Shown here: in pieces, positions 36,820 through 45,565 of the stretch
Layout: each line of letters begins with the position of its first letter
Numbering within the stretch: position 1 is the stretch's first letter
Assembly (NCBI RefSeq): GCF_900167185.1
Contig: NZ_FUWM01000009.1
Coordinates: forward strand, 62,001 to 126,000
Source: Selenihalanaerobacter shriftii
GTDB taxonomy: Bacteria; Bacillota; Halanaerobiia; Halobacteroidales; Acetohalobiaceae
Length of the DNA stretch: 64,000 nt
Direction of reading: 5' to 3'
The notes under the pieces: model-generated
Database searches by the model: none
The model's input: only the letters and a program-made list of their open reading frames with translations
What the model was told of the DNA's origin: nothing
Position numbers and translations under genes: made by a program

Positions 36820-36856
36820 AAAAAACAAAGGCAATTCATACTATGAATTACCTTTG
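36820..36856 (-). terminator. terminator of CC paralogue 2
   Basis: Hairpin 36826-36856 (arms CAAAGGCAATTCATA and TGAATTACCTTTG, one mismatch) with a T-run on the minus strand. A close copy follows paralogue 3 at 37266. Confidence 0.78.
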
Positions 36857-36892
36857 CCTTAACTATAAATACACTTAATCTTTTATGATAAC

Positions 36893-37117
36893 TTATACTT
36901 CAACTTCTTCGTCAAATGGAGCTCCACCAGCTAATTTTCTTACAGCTGCAATAGAATCAAATGGTATTTCTATTCTTACATCATCATTAATTAGAATAAT
37001 ATTATCTACTGCTACTTGACATAAGATTCCTTCTTGTGTACAACAACCTCCTCCGGCAGTAATAATTACTTCTACATAATCACCTAGTTGTTCTTCCAAC
37101 AATTCATCGAATGGCAT
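36893..37117 (-). CDS. small CC-motif protein, paralogue 2
   Basis: A 74-residue protein, 57/74 identical to paralogue 1: ELLEEQLGDYVEVIITAG, GCC and EIPFDSIAAVRKLAGGAPF are kept. AAAGGAGG lies before the ATG on the minus strand. Downstream sequence (terminator and flank) is also duplicated at paralogue 3, so the unit was copied as a block. The family is not recognised. Confidence 0.7.
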   Translation of the reverse strand: MPFDELLEEQLGDYVEVIITAGGGCCTQEGILCQVAVDNIILINDDVRIEIPFDSIAAVRKLAGGAPFDEEVEV

Positions 37118-37265
37118 TCTATCTACCTCCTTTAGCTTTAATTTACTATATTTTATGATGGATCTCTTTGAATTGTTACAATAAATTATATTCTATATTA
37201 AATTATATGATATTTTAAAAAATAGTAACATTAGTGTTATCTCAAAATTTTAGGTAGGATATGAA

Positions 37266-37304
37266 AAGACAAAGATAATTCATATTATGAATTACCTTTG
37301 TCTT
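37266..37304 (-). terminator. terminator of CC mini paralogue 3
   Basis: Inverted repeat AAGACAAAGATAATTCATA with its near complement, a duplicate of the 36826 hairpin. The T-run on the minus strand is shorter. Confidence 0.7.
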
Positions 37305-37343
37305 AAGTGTAGAGATCTTTAATCTTTTATGATAACTAAAATT

Positions 37344-37463
37344 TTATGCTTCTTCCTCAACTTCAGATAAAACTCCTTCTTGTGAACAACAGCCTGCACC
37401 AGCGGTTACAATTACTTCTACATAATCACCAATTTGTTCTAGTAACTGTTCTTCTAAGGGCAT
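37344..37463 (-). CDS. 39-residue mini CC-motif protein, paralogue 3
   Basis: It keeps the first third of the family (MPLEEQLLEQIGDYVEVIVT, then GCCSQEG) and then jumps to the acidic tail VEEEA. The central part (about 35 residues) of the longer paralogues is missing, with the frame kept. AGGAGG lies 7 nt before the ATG on the minus strand. It has the same flanking terminator repeat as paralogue 2. It may be a decayed copy or a working short form. Confidence 0.62.
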   Translation of the reverse strand: MPLEEQLLEQIGDYVEVIVTAGAGCCSQEGVLSEVEEEA

Positions 37464-37752
37464 ATTGTTAACCTCCTGTTGTGATATTTTACTATATATT
37501 ATGAATGCTTATTCTAATTTGCTACAAAATACTGCATTTTATACTAAGGTATATTATTTATATTAAGTAGTAATGTGTTTTTTATTTTATAATTTATTTA
37601 GATTAGACAAATAATATAATTATGATATTTTATAAATTGACCTAAAAAAGGCTGATAAATAAAGATAAAGGAATTTATAATTCTGACATAGAATATAAAT
37701 CAAGGATACATAGAAATATAGTTTAAAATAAACTAGAGGAGGCTGCTTAATA

Positions 37753-38916
37753 ATGGAAAACTTTTCATTTCAAAATGCTACTAAAATAATCTTTGGAAGA
37801 GAAACAGAGAAACAAGTAGGTAAAGAAACAACAGAGTTTAGTAATAAAGTATTATTACATTATGGAGGAGGAAGTATTAAAAAATATGGTGTATATGATA
37901 AAATAATTAATTCTTTAAATGAAGCAGGAGTAGAAGTAATTGAATTAGGTGGTGTACAACCTAACCCACGTCTTAGTCTCGTCAAAGAAGGTATAGAGAT
38001 TTGTCGTAAAAAGGATATTGATTTTATTTTAGCTGTTGGCGGTGGAAGCGTTATCGATTCTGCTAAAGCTATTGCTGTTGGTGTACCATATGAAGGAGAT
38101 GTTTGGGACTTTTATATGGGAAAGAAAGAAGTTAAAGAAGCGCTCCCAATAGGTGTAGTATTAACGATTCCAGCAGCAGGAAGTGAATCAAGTGTAGGAT
38201 CTGTAATTACAAAAGAAGAAGGAGAATATAAAAGATCTATTGGTTCAAATTTAATTAGGCCTAAATTTGCAATTCTTAATCCAGAAATAACTTTTACTCT
38301 TCCAGACTATCAAACCGCTTGTGGGGCCGCTGATATTATGGCACACATTATGGAAAGATACTTTACTAATACAGATAATGTGGACTTAACAGATAGATTA
38401 TGTGAAGGAACATTAAAGACCATAATCAAAAATATTCCTATTATATTAGATGAGTCTAAAAATTATGAAGCAAGATCCGAAGTGATGTGGGCAAGTACAA
38501 TAGCCCATAATGGCTTATTAGGTACAGGTAGGATTGAAGATTGGGCATCACATGATATTGAACATGAGATTAGTGGAATATATGATGTAGCTCATGGGGC
38601 AGGATTAGCAACAGTCTTTCCAGCATGGATGAAGTATGTATATAAAGAAAATATGAATAAGTTTATTCAATTTGCTATTAGAGTTTGGAATGTTGAATTT
38701 GATTTTGATAATCCTGAAAGAACAGCTTTAGAAGGTATACAAAGAACAAAAGATTTCTTTAGTTCTATTGGATTACCAGTGACATTAGAAGAAATGGATA
38801 TTTCTGATGACCGCGTAGAAGAAATGGCAGAAAAATGCACTGAAAACGGTCCTGTAGGAAATTTTAAGAAATTAAATAAAGGAGATGTATTAAGCATTTA
38901 TAAATTAGCTAAATAA
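37753..38916 (+). CDS. iron-containing alcohol dehydrogenase, BdhA/YqhD-like
   Basis: A 387-residue Fe-ADH of the butanol-dehydrogenase/YqhD branch. GGGSVIDSAKAIA (about residue 97) is the dinucleotide site; metal ligands lie in ADIMAHIMERYF and DWASHDIEHEISGIYDVAHGAG. It is likely NADPH-linked and reduces short aldehydes. GAGGAGG is before the ATG. It differs clearly from the Fe-ADH at 21401, and no aldehyde dehydrogenase is nearby. Confidence 0.9.
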   Translation: MENFSFQNATKIIFGRETEKQVGKETTEFSNKVLLHYGGGSIKKYGVYDKIINSLNEAGVEVIELGGVQPNPRLSLVKEGIEICRKKDIDFILAVGGGSVIDSAKAIAVGVPYEGDVWDFYMGKKEVKEALPIGVVLTIPAAGSESSVGSVITKEEGEYKRSIGSNLIRPKFAILNPEITFTLPDYQTACGAADIMAHIMERYFTNTDNVDLTDRLCEGTLKTIIKNIPIILDESKNYEARSEVMWASTIAHNGLLGTGRIEDWASHDIEHEISGIYDVAHGAGLATVFPAWMKYVYKENMNKFIQFAIRVWNVEFDFDNPERTALEGIQRTKDFFSSIGLPVTLEEMDISDDRVEEMAEKCTENGPVGNFKKLNKGDVLSIYKLAK

Positions 38917-38950
38917 ATATAAAAACATAAATATTAACTATTATAATCAT

Positions 38951-38986
38951 AGGGAGAGTTATTGTAATTTAGCTCTCCCTAATTAA
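38951..38986 (+). terminator. intrinsic terminator
   Basis: Stem AGGGAGAGTT/AGCTCTCCCT with a ten-base loop. It ends the second alcohol dehydrogenase gene. Confidence 0.75.
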
Positions 38987-38988
38987 TT

Positions 38989-39456
38989 TTATTTTCTCCT
39001 ATATCTGCTTCTAAATGGTGAATTATTATTGTCTTCATTATTCCCGTTATCTCCATCAACTTCTTCACCAAAAACAGTACCCTGTAAAATTACAGGGCCA
39101 ATTCTTGTGCCATCTTCTTGTTGAGGGCGTACAGAAACATCAATTGGTGGTAAGGTTCCTCCAAAATCCAGGAAAGTAGTACCTGCCCACACATCTTCGT
39201 TTGGTGTTGGTTCTAAAGGAACATCAGTCAATTCTTCAGCTGGATCATTAGGGATTTCAAGGGTAGCTATATAAGAATTATAAGGTCCAAATGTTCCTGG
39301 ATCAGGTAGGTTTATTCCTACAACTGTTGCTCTTTGGAGTGGTGGTTCAAAATCAGTAATTTCAAATACTGATACTCCAACAATAAAGAGATCTTCCGCC
39401 GGTCCAACTGGCTCAAGTGGATGTGTTTCAACATAAGAATGATTACTTTGTAACAT
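38989..39456 (-). CDS. proline-rich hypothetical protein
   Basis: A 155-residue, beta-rich, Pro/Asp/Glu-rich protein: repeated PLEP and PPLQ-like pieces, LPDPGTFGPYNSYIATLEI, and a terminal Asn/Asp stretch (EVDGDNGNNEDNNNS) ended by a basic tail (FRSRYRRK). It has no signal peptide or cysteine. AAGGAGG lies before the ATG. The composition is like that of some spore surface proteins, but no family is recognised. Confidence 0.55.
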   Translation of the reverse strand: MLQSNHSYVETHPLEPVGPAEDLFIVGVSVFEITDFEPPLQRATVVGINLPDPGTFGPYNSYIATLEIPNDPAEELTDVPLEPTPNEDVWAGTTFLDFGGTLPPIDVSVRPQQEDGTRIGPVILQGTVFGEEVDGDNGNNEDNNNSPFRSRYRRK

Positions 39457-39539
39457 CGTTATACCTCCTTCTTCTATTTATCATATCTTATGACGAAAAA
39501 CCTCAAATTGTGAATGACTTTATTCTATTATTAGTTAAT

Positions 39540-39797
39540 TTATTTTTTAAATATTTGCTGTGCAGCTTTATGGGTAAGTCTTTCCCAAAGATCATCGTGT
39601 ATATCATCATTCCAGTCGAAATCTCCTTCTTTTAAAGCACATTTTACCCTATCCTTTATACCAAAGTGAAAAAGAATATGATTTGGTTGACTACCTTCAA
39701 TATGATCATAAGCATATTCAAGTGTTTCTTTTGGTAATGTATTAGCTAAATAATCAACAGCCTGTTCTATATCTTCTTCTGTTATAAGATGTAACAT
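39540..39797 (-). CDS. small hypothetical protein (HFG..R type)
   Basis: An 85-residue acidic protein: EEDIEQAVDYLANTLPKETL, then HILFHFGIKDRVKCAL and DWNDDIHDDLWERLT. The layout recalls DUF6794-like proteins, with low certainty. AAACATG is at the start and TGGAGG lies before it on the minus strand. Function is unknown. Confidence 0.6.
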   Translation of the reverse strand: MLHLITEEDIEQAVDYLANTLPKETLEYAYDHIEGSQPNHILFHFGIKDRVKCALKEGDFDWNDDIHDDLWERLTHKAAQQIFKK

Positions 39798-40026
39798 GTT
39801 TTTTCCTCCAGGATTGATTTAATATATAATTTATTATCAATATATTTTATTAATTTTATACTTTACAGAGGAGATTGTTAATTCAGTATTGTAATTAATT
39901 AATATAATCACTTAACTATCTCTCGATTTTTTAGTTATAAATTTAATCAAGAATTTTGTTATAATTTTGTTTTTAAAGGATATACTTAAACTGAAAAGAA
40001 ATTTTATTTATTAGGAGGTAAGTTAT

Positions 40027-40290
40027 ATGTGGTTTGATAAAGAACCAATAAGTGATCAAAATTTACCATATGATAGATTCAATATTTATGTTAATAAAGA
40101 TTTGGTAGGCGAAAAAGTACCTTTAGCTGAAAATAATGATATTCATCAAGTAGAAAATCATTTAGAAAAAAAAGGAATTAATGACTTTAATATTCTAATA
40201 AAAGGAGGACACTTTGTTATTAAAGCAAACAAACCTTCTGAAGTAGAAACTATAAAGGCACTCCTTGGAAGTTATTTAGTAAATAGATAA
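40027..40290 (+). CDS. small hypothetical protein
   Basis: An 87-residue protein with no signal peptide: FNIYVNKDLVGEKVPLAENNDIHQVENHLEKKG, then two beta strands (DFNILIKGGHFVIKANKP). AGGAGG precedes the ATG. It lies 105 nt ahead of the QueG-like gene but could be a separate unit. I do not recognise it. Confidence 0.55.
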   Translation: MWFDKEPISDQNLPYDRFNIYVNKDLVGEKVPLAENNDIHQVENHLEKKGINDFNILIKGGHFVIKANKPSEVETIKALLGSYLVNR

Positions 40291-40394
40291 TTTAAAAATT
40301 AATTGGTTAAATAAAAGCAAAATAATAACATATATAAGTAATAAAAACTCAATGTTTTTTAGGAAATAAGATATTATAAAGGAGGACAATTAAA

Positions 40395-41162
40395 ATGATC
40401 AAGGAAATAATTACTAATACTATAAAAGACAGAGTCTCCAATGCCAAAACTAAAACTAAATATCGTCAGGCATTAGTGGGATATGCTGATGCTACTGATA
40501 GTGATTTTAAAAAACTTAAAAAGATAGTCGCTCCAGAATATAAATTACCCGAAGATATACTCTCTAATGCTAAAAGTGTTATTGCTTTTTTTATACCTTT
40601 TTCTAAAAAAATAGTAAAAGACAATCAGCACAAAAATAAATGTACAAAGGAATGGGCAATTGCATATAAAGAAACTAATGAATTAATTAATCAGATATGT
40701 AATGCTTTACAAGAAAGATTAAGTGAAGAAGAGATTAAAGTTGGTTGGGAAGAATCCACTCATAATTTTGACGAAAAAAGATTAATTAGTTTATGGTCCC
40801 ACAGAAGTGCAGCAAAAATATGTGGTTTAGGAGATTTTGGTCTTAATAAGATGTTAATTACTGAACAAGGTAGCGCAGGAAGATATGGTAGTCTTGTGAT
40901 AGACAAGTACGTTAGTCCTTCAGATAAATTTACAGAGACGCCATGTCTTTATTATCAGAATGGTACTTGTGGTGTTTGTATCGGAGAATGTCCAACAGGA
41001 GCGTTAACTAAAGAAGGATTAGATAGACACTTATGTTATTCATTACTTTTAAAGAATGATCGAAATTTTAAAAATGAACTTGGAGAAGCAGATAGTCTTT
41101 TTGATGTTTGTGGAAAGTGTCAAGTTGGACCTTGTGCTTTTGAGATTCCAAAACAAAATTAA
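40395..41162 (+). CDS. QueG-like double [4Fe-4S] protein
   Basis: A 255-residue protein with two cluster motifs near its C-terminus: CGVCIGECPTGAL preceded by a Cys (CLYYQ), and DVCGKCQVGPCAF. This is the layout of epoxyqueuosine reductase-related proteins, but it is shorter than QueG (about 380) and lacks part of its cobalamin-binding region. It lies 24 nt ahead of a cobalamin-linked activation-like gene; the pair may reactivate a corrinoid protein (inference). Confidence 0.75.
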   Translation: MIKEIITNTIKDRVSNAKTKTKYRQALVGYADATDSDFKKLKKIVAPEYKLPEDILSNAKSVIAFFIPFSKKIVKDNQHKNKCTKEWAIAYKETNELINQICNALQERLSEEEIKVGWEESTHNFDEKRLISLWSHRSAAKICGLGDFGLNKMLITEQGSAGRYGSLVIDKYVSPSDKFTETPCLYYQNGTCGVCIGECPTGALTKEGLDRHLCYSLLLKNDRNFKNELGEADSLFDVCGKCQVGPCAFEIPKQN

Positions 41163-41186
41163 ATTTTAAACAAAGGAGATGCTATT

Positions 41187-41873
41187 ATGAAAGAAGTATT
41201 ATTAGATGATATTGATTTTAGAATTAATTTTAAAAAATTATTAAAAAAATTGAAGACTGAACTACAAAGTGAAAATGCCAACAGAATTAAAGAGCTTGCT
41301 AATGAGGCTATGGAAGTAGCTAAACCAAAAGCACTTTATAAAATTACTTATATTAATGAACATAAAGAAGATTCTGTAATTATTGATGGGATTGAGTTTA
41401 ATAGTAGAATTCTTAGTGTAAATTTTGAATCTGTTCAAAGGGTATTTCCATTTATTGCAACTAGTGGTGAGGAAATAGAAGAATGGTCAGGTCAATATAA
41501 TGATATGCTGGAAAGCTATTGGATAGATGTAATTAAAGATATGGCATTAGATGCTGCTAGAGATGCTCTTAAAAAACATATCTCAGAATTTAATAATCCA
41601 GGATCAATTTCAAAAATGAATCCAGGATCCTTACCTGAATGGCCAATAAGTGAACAGGAAAAATTATTTGAACTTTTAGAAGATCCTACTGAGAAAATAG
41701 GGGTTAAACTTACCAGTAGTTTTCTAATGCAGCCAGTGAAGACTACTTCAGGAATTTGGTTTCCAACTGAAACAAGTTTCAAGAACTGTCAGTTATGTTC
41801 TAGGGAAGATTGTTCTAATAGAGAAGCTGCATATAATAAAAATCTTTACAAAGAACGTTATAAAAAAGAGTAA
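41187..41873 (+). CDS. B12-dependent methionine synthase activation-like protein
   Basis: A 228-residue protein similar to stand-alone MetH activation domains: LPEWPISEQEKLFELL, GVKLTSSFLMQPVKTTSGIWF and a C-terminal CQLCSREDCSNR cysteine cluster. These proteins help re-reduce the inactive cob(II)alamin cofactor of methyltransferases. It is 24 nt after the Fe-S QueG-like gene. No metH or methyltransferase is in this window, so the target is not clear. Confidence 0.78.
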   Translation: MKEVLLDDIDFRINFKKLLKKLKTELQSENANRIKELANEAMEVAKPKALYKITYINEHKEDSVIIDGIEFNSRILSVNFESVQRVFPFIATSGEEIEEWSGQYNDMLESYWIDVIKDMALDAARDALKKHISEFNNPGSISKMNPGSLPEWPISEQEKLFELLEDPTEKIGVKLTSSFLMQPVKTTSGIWFPTETSFKNCQLCSREDCSNREAAYNKNLYKERYKKE

Positions 41874-41905
41874 TTACACGAAAAATAACTAAATTTACTC
41901 TTTTT
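41863..41905 (+). terminator. terminator overlapping the stop codon
   Basis: Stem AAAAAGAGTAA/TTACTCTTTTT, with its first arm covering the stop codon of the preceding gene and a T-run as the second arm. Confidence 0.72.
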
Positions 41906-41910
41906 CATCC

Positions 41911-41939
41911 TTGCATAACTAACTGACATATGTTATACT
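41911..41939 (+). promoter_or_regulatory. sigma-A-type promoter of the riboswitch unit
   Basis: TTGCAT (41911-41916) and TATACT (41934-41939) with a 17-bp spacer, ending 29 nt before the aptamer begins. The match is good. Confidence 0.75.
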
Positions 41940-41968
41940 ATTTTTGAAAATTGCATAATTAATGCAAG

Positions 41969-42186
41969 CCTCATCTGATATGATGAGGTAGAGGTGCAGT
42001 GAGTCACAAGTAATTTTAGTGAGCTATTAAGATTAGCTATGATCTAAAATGAAAAGGACTATTGCCGAAGTATTAGAGAAATCTTAATTTCTAATACTGG
42101 GTTAATATCTAATAGGTATTGGACTGCTTTTGAAGACAAATGTCTTCGGGAGTGCGCTATCTCATAAATTGGGATGAGGATTTTTT
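41969..42186 (+). promoter_or_regulatory. lysine riboswitch (L-box)
   Basis: The lysine aptamer signature is visible in order: GGTAGAGGTGCAG, ACAAGTAA, AAAGGACT, GCCGAAGT, CTGGGTT, TTGGACTG and GGGAGTGCGCTATC. The P1 helix pairs ATGAGGTAG (41983-41991) with CTATCTCAT (42157-42165). A short terminator-like stem TCTCAT/ATGAGG (42160-42179) with T-run follows, and an alternative CCTCAT (41969) lies ahead. It controls the NhaC-family gene. Confidence 0.92.
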
Positions 42187-42223
42187 ATTTTTAAATATAT
42201 AATAAATGAGGAGGCAATAATTA

Positions 42224-43804
42224 ATGGAAGAATTCGGAATGATATCTTTACTTCCGCCTTTATTAGCAATTATTCTAGCTTGGTGGAGTAGAGAAGTCTT
42301 AGTTTCACTATTTGCAGGGGTTTTTATTGGAGCAACTATTTTAGCAAATTTCAATCCATTAACAGGTTTTATGAGAACAGTTGATACTTATATGGTTAAT
42401 TCGTTAACTGATTCTTGGAATGTAGCTATACTTTTATTCTTGTTAACTTTAGCTGGTATGGTAGGAATCATTAGTAGATCTGGGGCTACTCAATCGGTGG
42501 CCGATTTTTTAGCTAAGAAGGCTAAAACAGCTCGAAAAGCACAGATTGCTACTTGGTTTATGGGATTATTAATCTTTTTTGATGATTATGCTAATACTTT
42601 AATCGTTGGTAATACTATGAGGTCAATTACTGATAAACTTAAAGTTTCTCGAGAAAAATTAGCTTATATTGTAGACTGTACGGCAGCACCGGTGACTAGT
42701 ATGGCATTTATTTCAACTTGGATTGGTTATGAAATGGGGTTAATTCAAGACGCCTTTACTAAGCTAGGTATGGATCAAAATATTTATACAACTTTCTTAC
42801 AAACAGTCCCTTATCGATTCTATAGTATCTTTGCTTTGGTTTTAGTACTATTCATTGCATATTTAGGGAAAGATTATGGTCCAATGTATGATGCAGAAGT
42901 ACGTGCTAGAACAGAAGGTAAGTTATTAAGAGATGGAGCTACACCTATGGCTTCAGAAGAGTTAACTGATATGAAGGTGCCTGAAGGTAAGCGCTTGACT
43001 TGGTATGATGCATTTATCCCTATAATTTCTGTAATAGTAATTACTATTGTTGGTCTTTGGTATAATGGAGGAGGAGCTGAAGGAGCAACTATTAGACAAG
43101 CATTTGGAGATGCTGATTCTAGTGTAGTATTATTATGGGCATCCTTTGGTGGTACATTTGTCGCTGGATTGCTTTCATTACTCAAAGGAGTTTTATCTGT
43201 TGAAGAGATAATGGAGGCCTGGATAAATGGAATTAAATCTTTAGCCATAGCTTCAGCTATCTTAGTATTAGCTTGGTCTTTAGGTGGAGTCATTGAAGAG
43301 TTAGGAACTGCTAACTATATTGTAAGTATTACAAAAGGAGTTCTACCACCTTTCTTAGTACCGACTATGATGTTTGTTTTACCTTGTATTGTTGCTTTTG
43401 CTACAGGAACATCTTGGGGAGCTAATGCTATTATTATGCCACTGGCAATTCCTATGGCTGTTAAATTAGGAGCACCATTAACTCCAACTATTGGTGCTGT
43501 ATTAACTGGATGCGTTTTTGGAGATCATTGCTCACCAATTTCAGACACAACTATTATGTCTTCAACTTCATCAGCAGCAGATCATATCGATCATGTTAAA
43601 ACTCAGATTCCTTATGCTGTTACTGCTGCTCTTATAGCTATTTTAGTTGGCTTTATTCCAGCAGGATTGGGTATTTCAGCTATGATTACTATCCCAATAG
43701 GTTTAGTTGCTTTATTTTTAACTGTTAATTTCTTAGGTAAAGATGTTACTAGTTTAAGTGAAGATATAGCTGAACTAGACGAAGGTGTAGTAAAAACAAA
43801 ATAA
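42224..43804 (+). CDS. NhaC-family transporter, probable lysine transporter
   Basis: A 526-residue protein with about 12-14 helices, of the NhaC ion/organic-acid family (FFDDYANTLIVGN; TGTSWGANAIIMPLAI; GCVFGDHCSPISDTTIMSST). Members controlled by a lysine riboswitch have been proposed as lysine transporters (LysW), and here the riboswitch lies directly upstream. Na+/H+ exchange is the alternative. AGGAGG precedes the ATG and a terminator follows, so it is a single-gene unit. Confidence 0.88.
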   Translation: MEEFGMISLLPPLLAIILAWWSREVLVSLFAGVFIGATILANFNPLTGFMRTVDTYMVNSLTDSWNVAILLFLLTLAGMVGIISRSGATQSVADFLAKKAKTARKAQIATWFMGLLIFFDDYANTLIVGNTMRSITDKLKVSREKLAYIVDCTAAPVTSMAFISTWIGYEMGLIQDAFTKLGMDQNIYTTFLQTVPYRFYSIFALVLVLFIAYLGKDYGPMYDAEVRARTEGKLLRDGATPMASEELTDMKVPEGKRLTWYDAFIPIISVIVITIVGLWYNGGGAEGATIRQAFGDADSSVVLLWASFGGTFVAGLLSLLKGVLSVEEIMEAWINGIKSLAIASAILVLAWSLGGVIEELGTANYIVSITKGVLPPFLVPTMMFVLPCIVAFATGTSWGANAIIMPLAIPMAVKLGAPLTPTIGAVLTGCVFGDHCSPISDTTIMSSTSSAADHIDHVKTQIPYAVTAALIAILVGFIPAGLGISAMITIPIGLVALFLTVNFLGKDVTSLSEDIAELDEGVVKTK

Positions 43805-43822
43805 CATTTTTAAAATAGATAG

Positions 43823-43873
43823 AATAAAGACTACTTGAGATTAAAACAGAATCTTGAGTAGTCTTTATTTTTT
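43823..43873 (+). terminator. intrinsic terminator
   Basis: Arms AATAAAGACTACTTGAGATT and AATCTTGAGTAGTCTTTATT, 18 of 20 paired, followed by T residues. Confidence 0.88.
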
Positions 43874-43954
43874 TGATATACTTAAAAGATGGATTTTATT
43901 GCAATTTTATGGTATAATAATTTTATAATTAATTATATCTATAGGAGGTTTTAT

Positions 43955-44017
43955 ATGCTCTGGTTAGGATTAGCAGTAGCCGTATTGTTAGCACTAATTT
44001 TGATATTAAGAAGTTAG
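43955..44017 (+). CDS. 20-residue single-helix peptide
   Basis: MLWLGLAVAVLLALILILRS is one hydrophobic helix with a positive end. AGGAGG lies 6 nt before the ATG. It is 13 nt ahead of lnt. It may be a small membrane protein or a leader that couples translation to lnt. The strong site argues against chance; function is unknown. Confidence 0.5.
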   Translation: MLWLGLAVAVLLALILILRS

Positions 44018-44030
44018 GTGGCAAAATATA

Positions 44031-45539
44031 ATGAAGAATAAATTAATAAATATAATTTTACTTATAATTAGTGGTTTATTAACAGGATTACCATTTTCAT
44101 ACCCTAATTTATATTTTATAAGTTGGTTTAGTTTAGTACCACTTTTGTTAGTCATTAAAGACCAAACACCAAGAATGGCATTTAGAAGTGGGGTGTTAAG
44201 TGGGATATTCTTTTTTGGAACTGCAATTTATTGGATAGTCTACCCTCAACTTATTTTTGATTTATCATTGACATTTGCCGTTATTGTAACTATATTTTTA
44301 AGCATTATGTTAAGTATTCTAATTGGTACTTTTGCTTTAATAAGTAATTATTTAATAAAACATTATCAAAATTTTATTCTATTTTTAATCCCTGCTACTT
44401 GGATGATTATTGAATATTTAACAAGAACTATAGATAGTAGTTTTTCATTTGGTATTATCGGTTATACTCAAGCATATTTTCCAATCTTAATACAGATTGC
44501 AGATATAACAGGAGTATATGGAGTAACTTTTCTTATTATTTTAATTAATGTATTAATATATAAAATAATTTTACACTTTAAATATAATAAAATTTTAAAT
44601 AAGTTAGAAGTAATTACAGTTAGTTTACTTTTGATTTTTGTCTTTAGCTATGGATTAATTAATTTAAATTTTCCTACTAATGAAGCAAGAAGAAGTTTAA
44701 AATTAGGTTTAATGCAACCTAATATCTCTCAAGAAATTAAATGGGACCACCAACATAGGACTAATATAATTAATTGGTATGTTAGATTAACTGATCAATT
44801 AATAGAAGATAATGATTTAGACTTAGTAATTTGGCCAGAAACTGCAATTCCTTTTGTATTAAGTCCGGATAATATGAATTGGCAGAAGTATTTATTAAGA
44901 AGAATTAATAAGTTTAATGTGTCATTATTTACTGGAGCGCTAAATAAAATTAATGATAATGTATATAATCAAGCTATTTTAATTAATCAACAGATAAAGA
45001 TGACGGATAATTATAGTAAATTAAGTTTAGTTCCTTTTGGTGAATATATTCCATTTAGAAATTTACTACCTGCTTTTGTAGGTGAACTGGTCAATGATAA
45101 AACATCAGGAGAAAAAGAAAAATACTTCAAATTAAAAGGAGTGACTTGGAGTAGTCCTATCTGTTCGGAAATTTTAAATGCATCTTTAGTTAGCGAACTT
45201 GCTTCTAACAGTCAGTTTTTAATTAATATTTCTAATGAAGCATGGTTTCATCAAAGTAATGCTCCAATTCAAATTTGGCAAGCTGCCATTTTTAGAGCAG
45301 TAGAAAATAGGAGACCTGTTATTAAAGTAAGTAATACTGGAGTTAGTGGAATTATTAATAAAAAGGGGAAGGTTATTAAAAAAATGTCTCCTTTTCAACC
45401 GGACACTCTTATTTATGAATTAAAATTAGCAAGAAATAATGAAATAACTATTTATAATAAATATAATTATTATTTTCCTTACTTAGTAATATTGGTTATT
45501 TTATTTATTCTTTTAAAAAGAAACGAATCTCTTTTTTGA
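44031..45539 (+). CDS. lnt: apolipoprotein N-acyltransferase
   Basis: A 502-residue protein with six or seven N-terminal helices (about 1-210) and a nitrilase-like C-terminal domain. The catalytic triad is visible: Glu in WPETAIPF, Lys in YSKLSLVPFGEY, Cys in SSPICSEI. It adds the third acyl chain to lipoproteins, typical of diderm bacteria. A poor AGGTGG site lies ahead. The small peptide upstream and the ferredoxin downstream may share the transcript. Confidence 0.92.
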   Translation: MKNKLINIILLIISGLLTGLPFSYPNLYFISWFSLVPLLLVIKDQTPRMAFRSGVLSGIFFFGTAIYWIVYPQLIFDLSLTFAVIVTIFLSIMLSILIGTFALISNYLIKHYQNFILFLIPATWMIIEYLTRTIDSSFSFGIIGYTQAYFPILIQIADITGVYGVTFLIILINVLIYKIILHFKYNKILNKLEVITVSLLLIFVFSYGLINLNFPTNEARRSLKLGLMQPNISQEIKWDHQHRTNIINWYVRLTDQLIEDNDLDLVIWPETAIPFVLSPDNMNWQKYLLRRINKFNVSLFTGALNKINDNVYNQAILINQQIKMTDNYSKLSLVPFGEYIPFRNLLPAFVGELVNDKTSGEKEKYFKLKGVTWSSPICSEILNASLVSELASNSQFLINISNEAWFHQSNAPIQIWQAAIFRAVENRRPVIKVSNTGVSGIINKKGKVIKKMSPFQPDTLIYELKLARNNEITIYNKYNYYFPYLVILVILFILLKRNESLF

Positions 45540-45565
45540 TAATATAATACTTTGAGGTGATGATT

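Noticed and set aside
42874-43293. Minus-strand 139-codon frame
   Set aside because: Antisense to the conserved NhaC-family gene with no start signal.
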